From: Centrapalus pauciflorus
Taxonomy: Eukaryota > Streptophyta > Magnoliopsida > Asterales > Asteraceae
Assembly (NCBI GenBank): GCA_020465985.1
Contig: JAANYP010001801.1
Coordinates: 62,001-126,000, forward strand
Length of the DNA: 64,000 nucleotides
Direction: 5' to 3'
Below are positions 35,924 through 48,157 of this stretch, piece after piece (the stretch's first letter is position 1; each line of letters begins with the position of its first letter). A program made the translations under genes and the position numbers. The notes under the pieces were generated by a model. The model worked only from the letters and a program-made list of their open reading frames with translations, did no database searches and was not told the origin of the DNA.

Positions 35924-38195
35924 TTAGATACCACTCTTATTGACTAAGTTACTTCCAACACTGCTTGTTTTAGCAATGATGGAACTAGCAGAGTCAACAG
36001 GCCTCATGTCCTCAGTTTCAGGACAGCCTTTGGCCATGTGTGTCTTCTTCCCACATTTATAGCATGTTCTCTTTTTAGCCTTTTTGGAAGAAGAGCTTTC
36101 AGAAACACAATCTGAATTATTTCTGTTGATTTTATCAGCAGGTTTAGCAAACTTATTACTATTTTTCGACGAATCAACAGCTTGGGTGGAAGGCACAATA
36201 GCAACAACTTTGCCTGTTTCTTCTTTCCACTTTTTGGGAGGACAGATGTCAAAAACAGGAAGCTTGATTGGTTTTTGACCTTCCACAGGTTTGGAAAACT
36301 TATTCCCAGAATTCTCAGGCTGAGCAATGACTTTGCCTTTGCCCTTCCTGAGATGTGATTGATGCTGCCTATCAACATAATCACTGTTTCTGGTTTTGAA
36401 AGACTTATTTTCATTTATAACCAGTTTTCCACTATGATTTGAAAACTTATTTGAAACCACAGCAGATTTGCTTTCAACATGAGACTTACCCTTGTTGAAA
36501 GCAGGCTGCTTACCTTTTGAAAACTTATTTTCAAAATGTTTAGCATCAAAAGGATTAACATGTCTCTTACCATCAGCTTTGGACCCAGATCCTGTTTTGT
36601 CAACAGATTTAGTGTCCACTGCTGTAGCTTGAGCATGTTTTCCTTTCTTTTGCTTGTGTGAATCAGCAGAGCATTTAGCAGGTTGATTTGATGGAGAACA
36701 CATTCCAACATCAGCTTTTGGGCCTTTTTCACACAAGCTCTCAGTATTTTGAGGCCTGACAAACCTGTTTGTTGAGACCAGCTTTCCATTAACTTTCTGG
36801 ATGAATGTGCTGGGAAGCTCATCAAGAGTGGATAAGTCATCTTTCAGATTATTAATCTCAACAATAGAAGCTGCTTTGTCAAGATCCCCTCCAAGATAGG
36901 CTTGGATTTGTGCAGGGATCTGCTGACTGATGCAATGGCTGACTTTTTGTGCAGATTGGCACCAAGAGTCAACTATCTTTTGAAGCTTTGTATGTTTTAC
37001 ATCTGTTTCTCTCTTTTCTTCTAGTAAAATAGAGTTGATGTGTTTTAATTCATCAAGCTCAGTTTCCAACTTATGGAAACTGTCTAGTTTACTGGATTTT
37101 ATTTCAAGATCAGTATTAAGCTTAGAGATTTTAGGTAGTAAAACATTATGCTTCTCAACAGCAGCTTTTAAATCAACCAGCATATATTCAAACATTTTTA
37201 CTTATTCATCAGAACTGTAAGCCATAAAATTTTGTACCTTGTACATCATTGTAGGGTTCCAGTTCTCTAAGATGCTGAAGGCTTTAGCTTCAGCCAAGTC
37301 CTGTTTCAAGTTGCTAGTTGATGGGACGTCAGTGTTGGCTATCAGACAGTTGTTGTCTTCTTCATCTGAGGATGAATCAGACTCCTCCCAGTCACATGTC
37401 TCTGCCATCAGTCCCTTTTGTTTGTTGGAAGCCATTGAGTTTTCCAACTTTTTCAGCCTAGCCATGGCCATAAGGTACTCAACCCTATAGCCATCGTCCC
37501 TGTTAGTCTTGTATGGTTTGGAAGACTGTCCAACAGCTTTTGACACACAGTCAGCAACTATATGGCCAGTTTTGCCACATTTGAAGCACTCAGCCTTAGA
37601 TTTATCAAATGCCTTCTTTTTGACAGCTTTTGAGTTCCCCTGTAGCATATTTCTTCCAAACCTTTTCTTGTTTAACCTTTTGACAAGCATTGCAATCATT
37701 TGCTCATTGTCAAGTTCAGCAAGATCTGCACTGTCTTCCTCATCAGACATTTCCTCTCTTTCATCATCATCCTGTTGATCAGGTTGTGTGAACACATCAC
37801 ATACCTGCCCAACAGGTTGTCTCACGCTGGCAACTAAGGCAGCACCTCTCTTTGACATATCCAATGCAATTCTCTTCTGCTGCCTTGACTGCTCATCATT
37901 TAGTAAGGATTCATATAAGTTTACAAGATGCATACCTTTGATGGTACCTTAATTTCTCAAAATGGTAGAAAAATAGTTCCACTCTTCAGGCAAGATGTCC
38001 AAGAACTTATTCACCAGAGTTAGGCTGTCCTTTGTGATCCCAACAGCTTTGAGATCATTAACAAGAGTAGTAAACCTGGTGTAGGTTTCTGTGAGTGTCT
38101 CCTTTGGTTTTGCAAAAAAGAGTTCATACTGTCTAACAAGATTGTTAATCCTGTTGTCCAGTGTGATTGTGGGTCCATCTAGAGTTGATACACAC
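35924..38195 (-). pseudogene. E7 gag (N-terminus deleted, two stops)
   Basis: The sequence enters mid-Gag directly after the PBS (LTETYTRFTTLVNDL), so the first part of Gag and its ATG are missing. In-frame stops lie at about 37967 (ILRN*GTI) and 37202 (SSDE*VKM); otherwise one frame runs to 35924. Features: a zinc knuckle CFKCGKTGHIVADC (near + 37547-37588), an acidic Ser/Asp/Glu stretch, a coiled-coil-like segment (VLLPKISKLNTDLEIKSSKL), a Lys/Ser-rich basic region and a second knuckle CYKCGKKTHMAKGC (near + 36024-36065). The long post-knuckle extension is typical of SIRE/Maximus Gag. It cannot make full-length coat protein. Confidence 0.88.
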
Positions 38196-38200
38196 TCTAT

Positions 38201-38214
38201 CTGCTCTGATACCA
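38201..38214 (-). other. Primer-binding site of E7 (tRNA-Met type)
   Basis: Sense TGGTATCAGAGCAG, two bases from the LTR end. Coding-like gag sequence begins almost at once, so the normal leader is missing. Confidence 0.9.
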
Positions 38215-38216
38215 GT

Positions 38217-39306
38217 TGTAGGTCCCAAAAGGATTCCCAGGTGTATAGTTCTAAGCTGTAGAGCGGGGGTGAATACAGCTATTTTCTCAATGTTTATGTA
38301 TATTATTAACAAGTGTTAATTACAAACAAGTTTGAATGCGGAAAGGTTCAAGCTGAGATGACAGATACAACAGTTGTTTAGCTAATCTAAGACACACTCA
38401 GACTAGATACAATGACTACACTCACTTAGATGCACTCACTGTTTTTACAAGACTCATATGGACAGCTTACACAAAGACAGCTTAGACACACTCTACTGTT
38501 TTATATAAGCAGACTTGCATGCATGGAATAACTCACTTCAATGCACGTTCTGATTTCACACTCTTGATAATCTTACAATCCTTAGAAGCTTCCTTTTATA
38601 CTCAAAAGGAGAATCTTAGTGAAGCTTCTTTATTGGACAGATGAGACAGTGGAAAGTCTTTCCAAAAAGACAAGACACCTTTCTGCACGTTCTGATAAAG
38701 CATATTTGTCTTCACATGGCAGAATCTTTGTCTTTTCCTTTTTGTCACTGTTGCATAAGGCTTTAACCAAAAGAGGAATGTCAACTTTGCATCTTTCTTC
38801 TTTTGCTAATGCCATTTTGATATAAGAAAAGCTCTGTCACCCTTTTCAGATATCCGTTTGTCTTCATGTAACAGAACAGCGTGAGCAGGCTGTGCAGTTC
38901 TGTTTTCCACTTTGTCTTCGACTTGTAAACTGATCTTGAAGCTAAAAACAATACAGAGTACTTGGAAACATATTCCATAAAGTGTTTAACCTATTCACAA
39001 AGAATAGGTTCTGTTCACAAAGAACAGAACACTTGTAAACTGTCCAAGCAGCTCAACAGAATAGAGTAGCGTAGACAGTTTATGTCCAGCCTGTTCAGCA
39101 GACAGAACAGCTTGGACAAACTGCCTTTGTTGCAACGAATGCAACATGATAAACAGCTTTGGGCTGATATTGCAAATCACATTTCAGGTTTCAATAAGGC
39201 ATAAAAAGGCCTTAAATTATACCTTTCAAGTGCATCAACAGGTTTGATTGAAAAATCTCCCCCTCAGATGTATAGCAAGGTTGACTGAGGCCTTTTGTGC
39301 GTAACA
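38217..39306 (-). repeat. E7 5' LTR (1090 bp)
   Basis: Sense start TGTTACGCAC at 39306, sense end GGGACCTACA at 38217, same family as the E0 LTR. A TATA box TATAAAAG lies at 38593-38600 and two CTGTTC/GAACAG dyads near 38996-39035. A GGGGGAGAT motif lies about 50 bases inside the sense start. Confidence 0.9.
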
Positions 39307-39437
39307 CCATTCTTATTTCGAGTTTGGTCTTTCATACTTAGAGTTTGTTTTCAGTGTTAATTCAGAAATCATTCTCTATTCCATTAAAAGATCTTGGAAG
39401 ATTCAGTATTATCACAGTGTCCAAAGACGCACTAGCC
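39307..39437 (+). other. E4 leader, part downstream of E7
   Basis: Starts with the second CCATT copy and continues the TTCGAGTTT array (39316) to the gag ATG at 39438. Confidence 0.8.
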
Positions 39438-42200
39438 ATGGGTTCAGAAACCAAACCTCCAATTCTTTGCAGAGGAGAATATGTACAGTGGAGGGAACTG
39501 TTTTCAGAGTTCATAAGCTTTCATGACTTAAACGAAGAAATGTTGGCTTCATTGACGGAAGGCCCAGCCAGAATCTTTGTAATAATACCAGCAGTTCCAA
39601 ATGGTAATCCTCCGATACCTGAGAGAACAGAGGAGGTCACAACTGCTAATCTGACTGAAGCTCAGAAGAAAAGAAAGCTAGGAGATATAAAAACACGAAA
39701 GATCCTGCTAATTTCAATTCCAAATGACATCAACATAAGTTTGACCAATAAACCACAACCAAATCCATCTGGGATGAGGTGTGTAAGCTGATGAGAGGGT
39801 CAGAGAAAGCAGCCACAAATAGAGCTCGAAACAATTTGATGACATTTGAGAATTTCAGAGATAGATAAGGAGAGTTGTTAGAGAACACATATCTGAGATT
39901 TGTTAACCTTGTTAGTGAAAAGAAGAGAAACGGGGTAACAAAGTCTAACCTGGACATCAATGTCAAATTCTTGAATGTTCTAAACCCAGAGTGGGAAAAA
40001 TACACTATGATAATCCAACAGACTGAAGAGATAGATGACATGGATTTTCATATGGTGTTTTAAAACTTAAAGAACTATCAAGAAGTTGTTTTAAGAAAAG
40101 TATCTGGAAAGAAGCAGGCCGAGAAAGCAATGATTGATCCACTGGCTCTCCTTGCAGACAAAAAGTATAAATACAAGCTGAAAAAGGAGAAACATGTTGT
40201 TATAAGTAGCAGTTCATCTGAATCAGAATCAACAGATTCATCAGCAGACTCAGAGATTGAGGAAATGAAGAAGCAGACGGCACTCCTGACGAAGGCTTTC
40301 CACAAGAGGTTATATCGCAAGCCAACAAACAATAAAATGCAATACAATACAGGCTCCAGAAAGTATGAGAAAAGAGACAAATATGATAAATCTAGAGAAA
40401 GCAGTGGTAAGAAGCATGATAAATATGAGAAGCCTGAGAAATCTGCCAAGAAAGAAGCTGAGCAGAAGTGTTATAATTGTGGTAAACCAGACCACTTTGC
40501 AAGGGAATGCAGACATCCAGTTGTCAATAATTCCGATTACTATACTCGAAAAGCTCTGTTGGCTAAAGAAAAAGAGGCAGGAAAGGCTTTAATGGCTGAG
40601 GACGACCACTGGCTTCAACTGTCTGAAGATGAAGACATTCAGGATGAAGATGCCCACATTTGCCCGAAGTCTGAAATATTCAATGAATCTGCTATGCTTG
40701 CTGAAGATGAAGTCTGGGTTGGTTTAACTGATGATGAAGAAGAAGAGAAAAAGGATTATGATTCAGAGATTGAACTGAGAGAAGAAATGGCATTAATGGC
40801 TACAAGAGCAGCTGGATGCAGCAAAGAGCAAGAAGATGATGGGTCAGATCAGATGCCTCAGACCAATTAGAGACACCCAAGGTACATTCTAACCCTGAAT
40901 CTGATAAAGATAACTCCTGTGAGCTTGAACAAAAACTTGCTCAAATGACTTTTATGCTAAAACACTATGAAAAATCTTTAAAAGCCGAGAAAAAGAATGT
41001 TCATTCTTTGGAAAACAAATTAAGACTCGAACATGCCATAGTGTTAGAGTTTTCCAAAGATAAGACATTTGCATTGCAATCTATATCTAACATAGAGGAA
41101 AAATACAATTACATTCAACTGCAAAATGAAAAGCTGAGTAACACTAATTCTGACTTAACAGAATAACTAAAATTAGCAGAATTAGAATCAGCAAATTATT
41201 CTGTAAAATATAATTCCTCTTTGCTGAAAGAACAAAATTGTATGAGAAAATAAAATCCTCAGAAGATGAATTTCTTAAAAGAGGTCAAACAGATCAGACT
41301 ATTCATCTGAATCAACCAAAAGATTTCGATTTTTATAATTCTAAAACAGGTATTAGTTGTGATAATCCTAAGTATCTAACAAAAGTCATTTAGTGTTCCC
41401 CAACTTTGTATGATAGTAGATACGTGAATTTAGGATTAAAGATGGTATTTTTAAAAGCATCAGATGAGGTAGAATCAGCTGAAGATCTGAAAAGGTTGAG
41501 ACAAGATAAAATGTAAAATACTCTGGATTATGACAAGCTTAATGAAAGTTATCAAAATCCATGTAAATCATAAGAGTATATTCAGACATATTCTGACAAA
41601 GATTTGTCTGAAAATACATCTTCCACTCAAAAGTCATACATTCCTAACTCAATTCTTGAAAAGATTAATTTAAATCTTGAATTGAAACTTAAAACTTTTG
41701 AGACTGAAAAGGAAAAGCTTCAGGCTGAGATTAAAGATTTGGAACTGAAACTTAAAAACCTGTCTGAAATCAAATCTCAACCGGATCAGAGATCTTCAAT
41801 TCAACCCGATTCTATTAATTCTGAAAAAGAGTTTGATCTGTATATGAACTCTGAATTCAACTCTTTGGAAGAAATGTTTGTCAAAATTGACGAGTTTATA
41901 AAACTATTTAATGTCAAACAAACTGATAAACCTAAAGAACCAGTAAGTATTTTGAAAAGAATACCTACAGATTCTAAGGTTGAATCAGTTCCATCAGCTG
42001 TTTAATTACACAAAAAGGAGAAAGCAAAAGTTTCTTTTGTTACTCCAAAATTTAAAAAAGGTGAATAATCTTCATCAAAGGTTACCAGTGCAAAGAAAGG
42101 AAATGCTTCTAAAGGTAAGAAAGTTTTACAGAATAAGGTTAATACTAAAACGACTAATTCTTGTTCTTCTGTTATGTCAGATAATTCTGAGAAAAGAACA
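39438..42200 (+). pseudogene. E4 gag (Copia, broken)
   Basis: ATG 39438 (MGSETKPPILCRGEYVQW) matches the E5 Gag start (LGSENRPPVLYPDEYEQW). A frameshift near 39745, a TAA near 39867 (NFRDR*GEL) and a TAA at 40061 break the first part. Conserved segments: LMTFENF, LENTYLRFVNLV and LNVLNPEWEKYTMII. 40130-40870 has a Ser/Glu-rich stretch and zinc knuckle CYNCGKPDHFARECR (40469-40513). Coiled-coil-like Lys/Glu/Leu-rich pieces follow (40945-41166, 41604-42005) with FLKRGQTDQTIHLNQPKD near 41275, matching E5. Homology fades at about 42200, before the usual Gag end and protease. Role: RNA-packaging coat protein; dead copy. Confidence 0.85.
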
Positions 42201-42948
42201 TTGATAAGTCTATAATTTATATGGTTTCTGAGTCATATGATGATCATTTTAAGCATCAATACTTTGTAAAATCCATATTATTACTCCAAGTTTGTATTTC
42301 AGGGCCAAGATATTAAAAAGAAGCAATCCGAGAGAATTCAGAGCAAAGCGGGATGAGGGGGGCGAAAGCCTGCGCCACCCTGCGCTCCACATAGCGTCCC
42401 AACTGTCCAGATACGTTCCAGCACATGCCAACTAAACCCTAGCCGCATCTGAACGCAGTGGGGGCGTAGGGCTGGCGGCGCAAAAATGCGTTTTATAGCC
42501 TGTGAAACCCTAATCTCGACCTCCCTATTAATACAAGTCAAGGGGCAGCTTTGGAGAGGGTCCCGACGTGTGTGAATGTGTGCCGAAGCCCTGCCGGAGT
42601 GGATCTACTTTTCGAGAACGAAGATGGTGATTCGCAAGCTACCCAATGGCTCAGATCTATGATTGTGACGAGCATACAATGAGCGGCTAGTCCCATTAGC
42701 CGTTTGCGGAGGATCTACGGTTACGTTTACTTTTCTTTAATTTCTTATGTTTTGATGTATTCGTATTAAGAGAGATCTATTATGTGTATGCAAATGATAA
42801 AAATTTGGCTATCATTATGATTATGTGTTGCGATTGGTAAAAGCAAGATAGTTTATCGTGGTGTTATTATTCGTGTCGAGTCAATTAGTTTAGGATTAAG
42901 ACGAGTATTAATGTTGCATACGTTATGCCGAGAGTTATTGGTTAAAAC
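42201..42948. other. Unassigned, partly GC-rich stretch between E4 and E5
   Basis: 42330-42620 is markedly more GC-rich than its surroundings (e.g. GGGGGCGAAAGCCTGCGCC), has a TATTAATAC box near 42527 and a pyrimidine/purine pattern like an LTR promoter, then reverts to AT-rich sequence to the E5 LTR. No convincing frame. It could be an LTR fragment of another element or host DNA. Confidence 0.35.
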
Positions 42949-43294
42949 TGTTAGATATTTAATTTCGATCATGTGGACTTATTTTGTAATAATTATTTTG
43001 TTATTGTTTAGTCTTGTATTTATTTCCTTTGTAATTTATTTCTATGTAAAAGTCTAGGGGCCATTTATGTCAATGCTCCAAAGATAATTAAAGGAGCCTA
43101 TGTATAGTTCCTAGGGTTTTGAAATGAAACATACGGTTGATAATATTGAATATACAGCAGCCGCCATTTGATAATATTTTCCCAACATTCTTATTGTCTT
43201 TCTTCATCATTTCACAATTATTGAGCTAGTTTCTTCTTGTGTATGATAGAAGATACATTAAAGTGCTGATTATTAAAGGGAATACATTATAACA
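42949..43294 (+). repeat. E5 5' LTR (346 bp)
   Basis: Starts TGTTAGATAT, ends TTATAACA and is followed after two bases by the PBS. Shares AAGTCTAGGGG with the E4 LTR. Confidence 0.75.
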
Positions 43295-43296
43295 AT

Positions 43297-43308
43297 TGGT
43301 ATCAGAGC
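43297..43308 (+). other. Primer-binding site of E5 (tRNA-Met type)
   Basis: TGGTATCAGAGC, two bases after the LTR. Confidence 0.92.
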
Positions 43309-43729
43309 TAAAAAGGTGGATTTCAACTTGCATAAACCGGATTCTGCTGGGTTTTTCTTGTTCTTCATCGAGTTCTTCACCATTTCCTTCGGTTAGATCC
43401 ATTTAACCTTATGCTTTCTGCGTTTTTTGTGTTTTATTGTCATATAATCATCACATTATCATCCTATACTGATTTAGAGCCTCTTAGGTTCCATCTTTCC
43501 ATCAAAATCATCCATAATCGGTAGTTTTTAAAAGTTTAAAAAATATGGGTTTTAGTGGGTTTTTGCTTGTTTTTTTTACTGATTTTTAAGTGTTTTGGTA
43601 TATTTTAAAACTTCAAAAGTGTTTAAAAGAGTTTCCCAATCATTTAGAAACAATTTTAGGCCTTAAATCTGCTAAAATCGAAATCTGAAGTATTCTGCAC
43701 TTTGAATATTTGTTAAAACCTGCTGTAAT

Positions 43730-44345
43730 TCGGACCGACCTGTAGCATTTCGGACCCCATTTCGGACCAACTAAGACCCTGACATCGGACCATTTCGGAC
43801 CTTCCAAGACCCTAGTTCGGACCACATTTCGGTCCACTTCGGACCAAACTTAGGTGTATTTCGGACCATCACTGTGCCCATTTCGGACCTTCTTTCGGTC
43901 CCATCCGAACTTCGGACCATCCGAAGTTCAGATCAGCCACTTCCATTTTCATATTTTGACTTGGGCTTTAATTTACAATCTCATTTCAGACCATCCCATT
44001 TCGGACCAACCGAATCCGGACCATCCGAATTCGATCCCCATTCCTGGACTATTTCCTCAGTGTTAGTCCGAATTCACCACTGTTCACACGAATCCGATTC
44101 ATCCGAATTCGGCTCATCCAGCACCGACCATCAGAGTTAGGTCCCTGTTCGAACCAAGTGTTTATCAGAATTCGTTCCTTGTACGAATTGTTTTTCATCC
44201 GAATTCGGCCCCTTCCAAATTGCTTTCCATCCGAACCAGAGGTCCATCCGAATTCGGCCCCTGTCCGAACTGGTACCCATCCGAATTCAGTTTCATCCGA
44301 ACTCAGAACATCATCCGAATTAGTACCATCCAGTGTACTATTCAT
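43730..44345 (+). repeat. TTCGGACC/CCGAATTCGG repeat cluster in the E5 leader
   Basis: About 30 copies of TTCGGACC, CATCCGAA or CCGAATTCGG in 600 bp between the PBS and gag. The first half favours TTCGGACC, the second half ATCCGAATTCGG. It is irregularly spaced and contains no long open gag frame. Confidence 0.9.
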
Positions 44346-44414
44346 TCACTGTCCAGTCCATCCGTTTCAAGTTTCCACCTTCAAGATCTTATTTCTTCAA
44401 TCAGCACCCTAATC

Positions 44415-47400
44415 ATGTCTCGTGAAGCTCTCGTACTCGGATCCGAGAACAGACCACCTGTTCTCTATCCTGACGAGTATGAACAATGGAAATCCCGGTT
44501 CCTCAAATTTGTCGGAATGCAACCCCTTGGAAATCTAATGCTTCAGTCCATCTCTGAGGCCCCGTGATCTACTATCGGGAAATCGCAGCCAGACCCGAGG
44601 CTGACCCCCCTATTCTCGCATCTAAGGTTGAACGAGAACCACCTAATGATGTCGAGCGTGACAGACAGCATGCCGATAAGAGGGCTGAGTATCTCATCTA
44701 TCAGGCCCTCCCCACTGATATTTTGGTCGGAGTAGACAGCAAAATGTCTGCTAAAGAAATGTGGGACGAGCTCGAAGGGCAAATGCTGGGGGCAGATTTC
44801 GATGATCGTGCTAAAATAGAGGAAGCGAAGGCTAAGTTTACAGAATTCTGAGCCAAAGACGGGGAATCTCTGCAGGCTACGTTCACAAGATTCTGTGCAG
44901 TACTGAATGAGTTAAACAAACTGCCCATTAAAAAGGACAAGGATGACATAAACATCCAGTTCTTTTCAGCCTTAGCCCCCGAGTGGCAGATTGCTTGCCG
45001 GGCCACACGACGGGTTCTGAATATTCCTGAGGTATCGATCAATGTCATCTTCAAAGAGCTGAAAAAGTATCAAGGAGATGTGGATCACCAGAAGAAGATG
45101 GCCAATTAGCTTGCATCTTTGCTGCTATCTGCTAACACTGGCATCAAGCCCAATGATTCCCTAGCCTTGATCACTAACACCAATATTCCCACTCCATCCT
45201 TTGCACAAGGTTCATCTTCATCACAGTACATGTATGCTTCTCCTCCATGTGAGGTAATAGATGAGGAAAAAGCCACGATTCAGGAACAAATAGCCTTGTG
45301 GACAAATTGTCTCCAACAGCGACGTTTCTCCAACAAGACTAACAATCAGCTCCGCTGTGACACCGGTCCGCGGAGGTACTCAGATGAAAGAAGGGATGAA
45401 CGACGCGATGATTATCACCGGGTTGATTATCGCAGAGATGACAGGGATGAGAGAAGGTATGACGATAGACGCGACTATCGAGATGATCGCTGTTATGAAA
45501 GGCGAGACGACAGACCTGATGATTGTAGGGATGACAGGAGAGAATATGAGTGGAGAGACGACCGTCGTGATGATCGCAGGGACGACCGCAGGGATGACAG
45601 AAGAGAGAATGAGCGTAGGGATAGAAGGAGGGATGGAAGCCGAGAACCTCGCCGCGCCGACAAGAGGCCGGTTGACAGAAGGGATGAGAGGCCGCGAGCC
45701 GAAGAACCGAAAGGCGCCGAGGAGCGTCTCTGTTATAAATGTGGAAAACTGGGCCACTTTGCTCGGGAGTGCAATAATAAGTTTGACAGAGACGTAGCCT
45801 ACTACGAGCGGAAGTTAGAGGCCACTAAGAAAAGGACCGATGCAATGGCCCTCGTTGCCCTGGAAGATTACTGGGATGCTGAAGATACCGACGAGGAAGA
45901 TGATAAGGGCAAAAATTGTTATATGGTTGATCGTATGGGGTTGGATCACTGTGACATTTCCACTGCTTTAACTTCAAACAATGCAAATGAGGAGGAGACA
46001 ATGAAAAATCCACCAGCATGTCTGATGGCAAAATCCGACGATCCCGAATGCTCATCATCCGGTTCAGAGACACATGAGGTATATTCCTGTTACATTCAAG
46101 AGCATGAAAATAATTTATCTATAAATAATGAATGTACATTGCACACACATATACTTGATCTACAAGCTAGGTTAAATGCTGAAACTGCAAAGTGTGTACA
46201 GGCTGAACATCTAGCTCAAACTTTAAAAGAGTCGTCTGAATTATATCAATCAAAGTGGTTAACTAATCACAATGTTATAAAACAGATGTTAATCGAAAAA
46301 GTAGATGTTCAGGACAGGAATATGTATCTTGAATCTTGTATGGATAGGTTATCAAATGAAAAATTCTCGTTAAAAGAAGAAATATATGTACTTTCAAAAC
46401 AATTAGAGACAGTAAATATGGAAAATATAGACAGTTTAGAAAAATATAAAATGATTGAAGAAGAAAGAATAAGTTTGTACTCACGAATAAAGACCCTTGA
46501 CGATGCATTTTTAAAAAGGGGTCAAACAGAACAAACTATTCACTTAAATCAGCCCAAAGAAACTAGGTTTTACCATTCTAAACAAGGAATCGGTTTTAAA
46601 AATCCTTAATATTTGGAAAAGGCCCAAAAAGTTTTACCTTTATTTTATGACATGAACTATATGGGAGCTGGACTTAAATCTTTCTTTTTTGAGTCATCAA
46701 AATAAGTTTTAAATCAAGAGAATGAGAAACGTGTTGAAAACAAAGAAAAAGAAATTTCTTTTCAATATGAAGAACTTAACGAGAGTTATCCTTCTAGAGT
46801 ACCCACTTTAGAGGAAGATTTCTTGTCAACTTATTCAGATGCTGAATTGAAAAAAAAACCTGTAAAACCAATTCCTCAACTTTATATTCCTACAAAAGTT
46901 CTTCAACATTAAATTAATGTTTTAGAAAAGGAATTGAAGTCGTCTCAAAAGAAAGCACTTGATCTTCAAGATGCTCTTCTTAAGAGCGAAAAAATTGGTA
47001 AATCAAACTTTTCAACAATCTGTGGAATTAACTGTCTATAGAGAAAATTTCGGCATGGTTTCTCAAACATCGAAAGATTTTTCAAAGAACAAAGAGTTTC
47101 TCATTCCACCAAAATCCCATGTGTGTCATCCAACAAAGGTAAGACTAAAGCTGAAATTTCTTCTTTCATTTATAAAGGTGAGTGCTCAAAACCGTTTAAA
47201 AATGAGGTTTCTAAAAAGACTCAGATCCAATCTGAGTCTTTTAAGAAACCCACTCACCCACAAAAAAAAATTCTGTAAAGTCTAAATCTTCCATGCATAC
47301 TGACTCTAATCATTTTGTTCCTACAGATTATGTAAGAAGAGTTCCTAAAACCACCATGCTGGATTTTTCAAGTTTTTTTTGTGAAGAAGGCTATAATGCC

Positions 47401-47887
47401 ATGTGAATTTGTTTCTAGAGATAGGATGTCTGTAATCTCTGAAAACAATGTGTGTAACAATGTATCGAATTCTGTTGCTTGTTTAAAGTACTCTTTCAGT
47501 GAATTATTTAATCTATGTCCAACTCGTTATAGACGACAGGTTCCTGAAATGAATGCTTTCGTGCCATACCCTGTTAAAAGAATTCGGAAAAAGAAAATAA
47601 AAAATGTTGCATCATCAGCCAAAAATAAAACTGAGACTTGTCCGTTACCGAGGCCCAAAACCAAAGCAAAGGTCAAAAAGGTCTCAAAAAGTCAAAAACC
47701 GAAGGCAATTTCATCGCCTAAGGTTCCAAAGCCCAATAAATCCAATCTTCAATGGATTCCAAAGGGCTATTCATCCGGACCACACATAAATGCTAAATGG
47801 GTTACTAATACTGCACATGTGCCATATACATATGGAAATCCTAACAAAAAGGGACCCATATTGAGATGGGTACCCAAAGATGTGTGA
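44415..47887 (+). pseudogene. E5 gag (broken) with Arg-Asp-rich tract
   Basis: ATG 44415 (MSREALVLGSENRPPVL). After a frameshift near 44560 one frame runs on with TGA at 44849 and TAG near 45108 to TAA 46609, with further breaks to 47380 and an intact end piece 47381-47887 (GPILRWVPKDV, a usual end of SIRE-like Gag). Domains: Gag core (AKEMWDELEGQM; FFSALAPEWQIA), an extraordinary RD/RR-rich stretch (45371-45715, repeats of RRDDRRDD and RDERR), zinc knuckle CYKCGKLGHFAREC (45731-45772), an acidic linker, and coiled-coil-like segments (45985-46560) with FLKRGQTEQTIHLNQPKE. Encodes coat protein; this copy is dead. Confidence 0.88.
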
Positions 47888-48157
47888 TCTTTGTGCAGAT
47901 GGTTCTTAGTTACTTCTGATCAAGACCTGTTCTTCAACGAAATGGCTTCTAGTTACCATAGACTAGGACCCGTTCTTTTGCTTGTCGGTTGTGCTTAAAC
48001 CGACACGTTTGGCTTCTGTGCACACAGCTCAGGACCCGGTCTTAACTCATCATGTTTTCTGAACATCTCGGTTCAGACCACCGTTTGGTTGTAAATAAAA
48101 GATGGATGCGTTTGAATGCATATAGTTTTTCATTATGTGACTTTATTTTCTTTTCAG
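47888..48157 (+). other. Gag-pol spacer of E5 with acceptor-like site
   Basis: No conserved coding. It ends in TTTATTTTCTTTTCAG (to 48157), a strong pyrimidine-AG acceptor-like sequence; the next codon is in frame with protease (AKSIWYMD). Confidence 0.5.

Larger units (their letters stand above)
26808..39306 (-). mobile_element. E7: SIRE-type Copia element with aORF, inserted in the E4 leader
   Basis: Minus-strand order: LTR (38217-39306), PBS, gag, protease-integrase-RT-RNase H, aORF, LTR (26808-27900). The outer ends are TG/CA-type and flanked by a perfect 5-bp duplication CCATT (26803-26807 and 39307-39311). The LTRs are highly similar, so insertion is fairly recent, yet gag lacks its N-terminal half and pol has stops, so it is non-autonomous. 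Confidence 0.95.
25494..42250 (+). mobile_element. E4: Copia element (5' LTR, leader, broken gag), interrupted by E7
   Basis: LTR 25494-25785, decayed PBS at 25788, leader with TTCGAGTTT repeats to 26807; E7 is inserted with CCATT duplicated; the leader resumes at 39307 and gag runs from ATG 39438. No protease, integrase or RT follows; recognisable Gag ends near 42200. The right end is therefore a truncation or a junction with unrelated sequence. Gag is closest to that of E5. Confidence 0.75.

Noticed and set aside
42249..42541. Minus-strand Cys/Trp/Arg-rich frames in the GC-rich island
   Set aside because: Short, overlapping, no similarity that I recognise; better explained by base composition.
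43730..44345. Heat-shock elements (GAA/TTC inverted units)
   Set aside because: GAATTC words lack the two-base spacing of canonical nGAAnnTTCn sites in most copies; not supported as HSEs.
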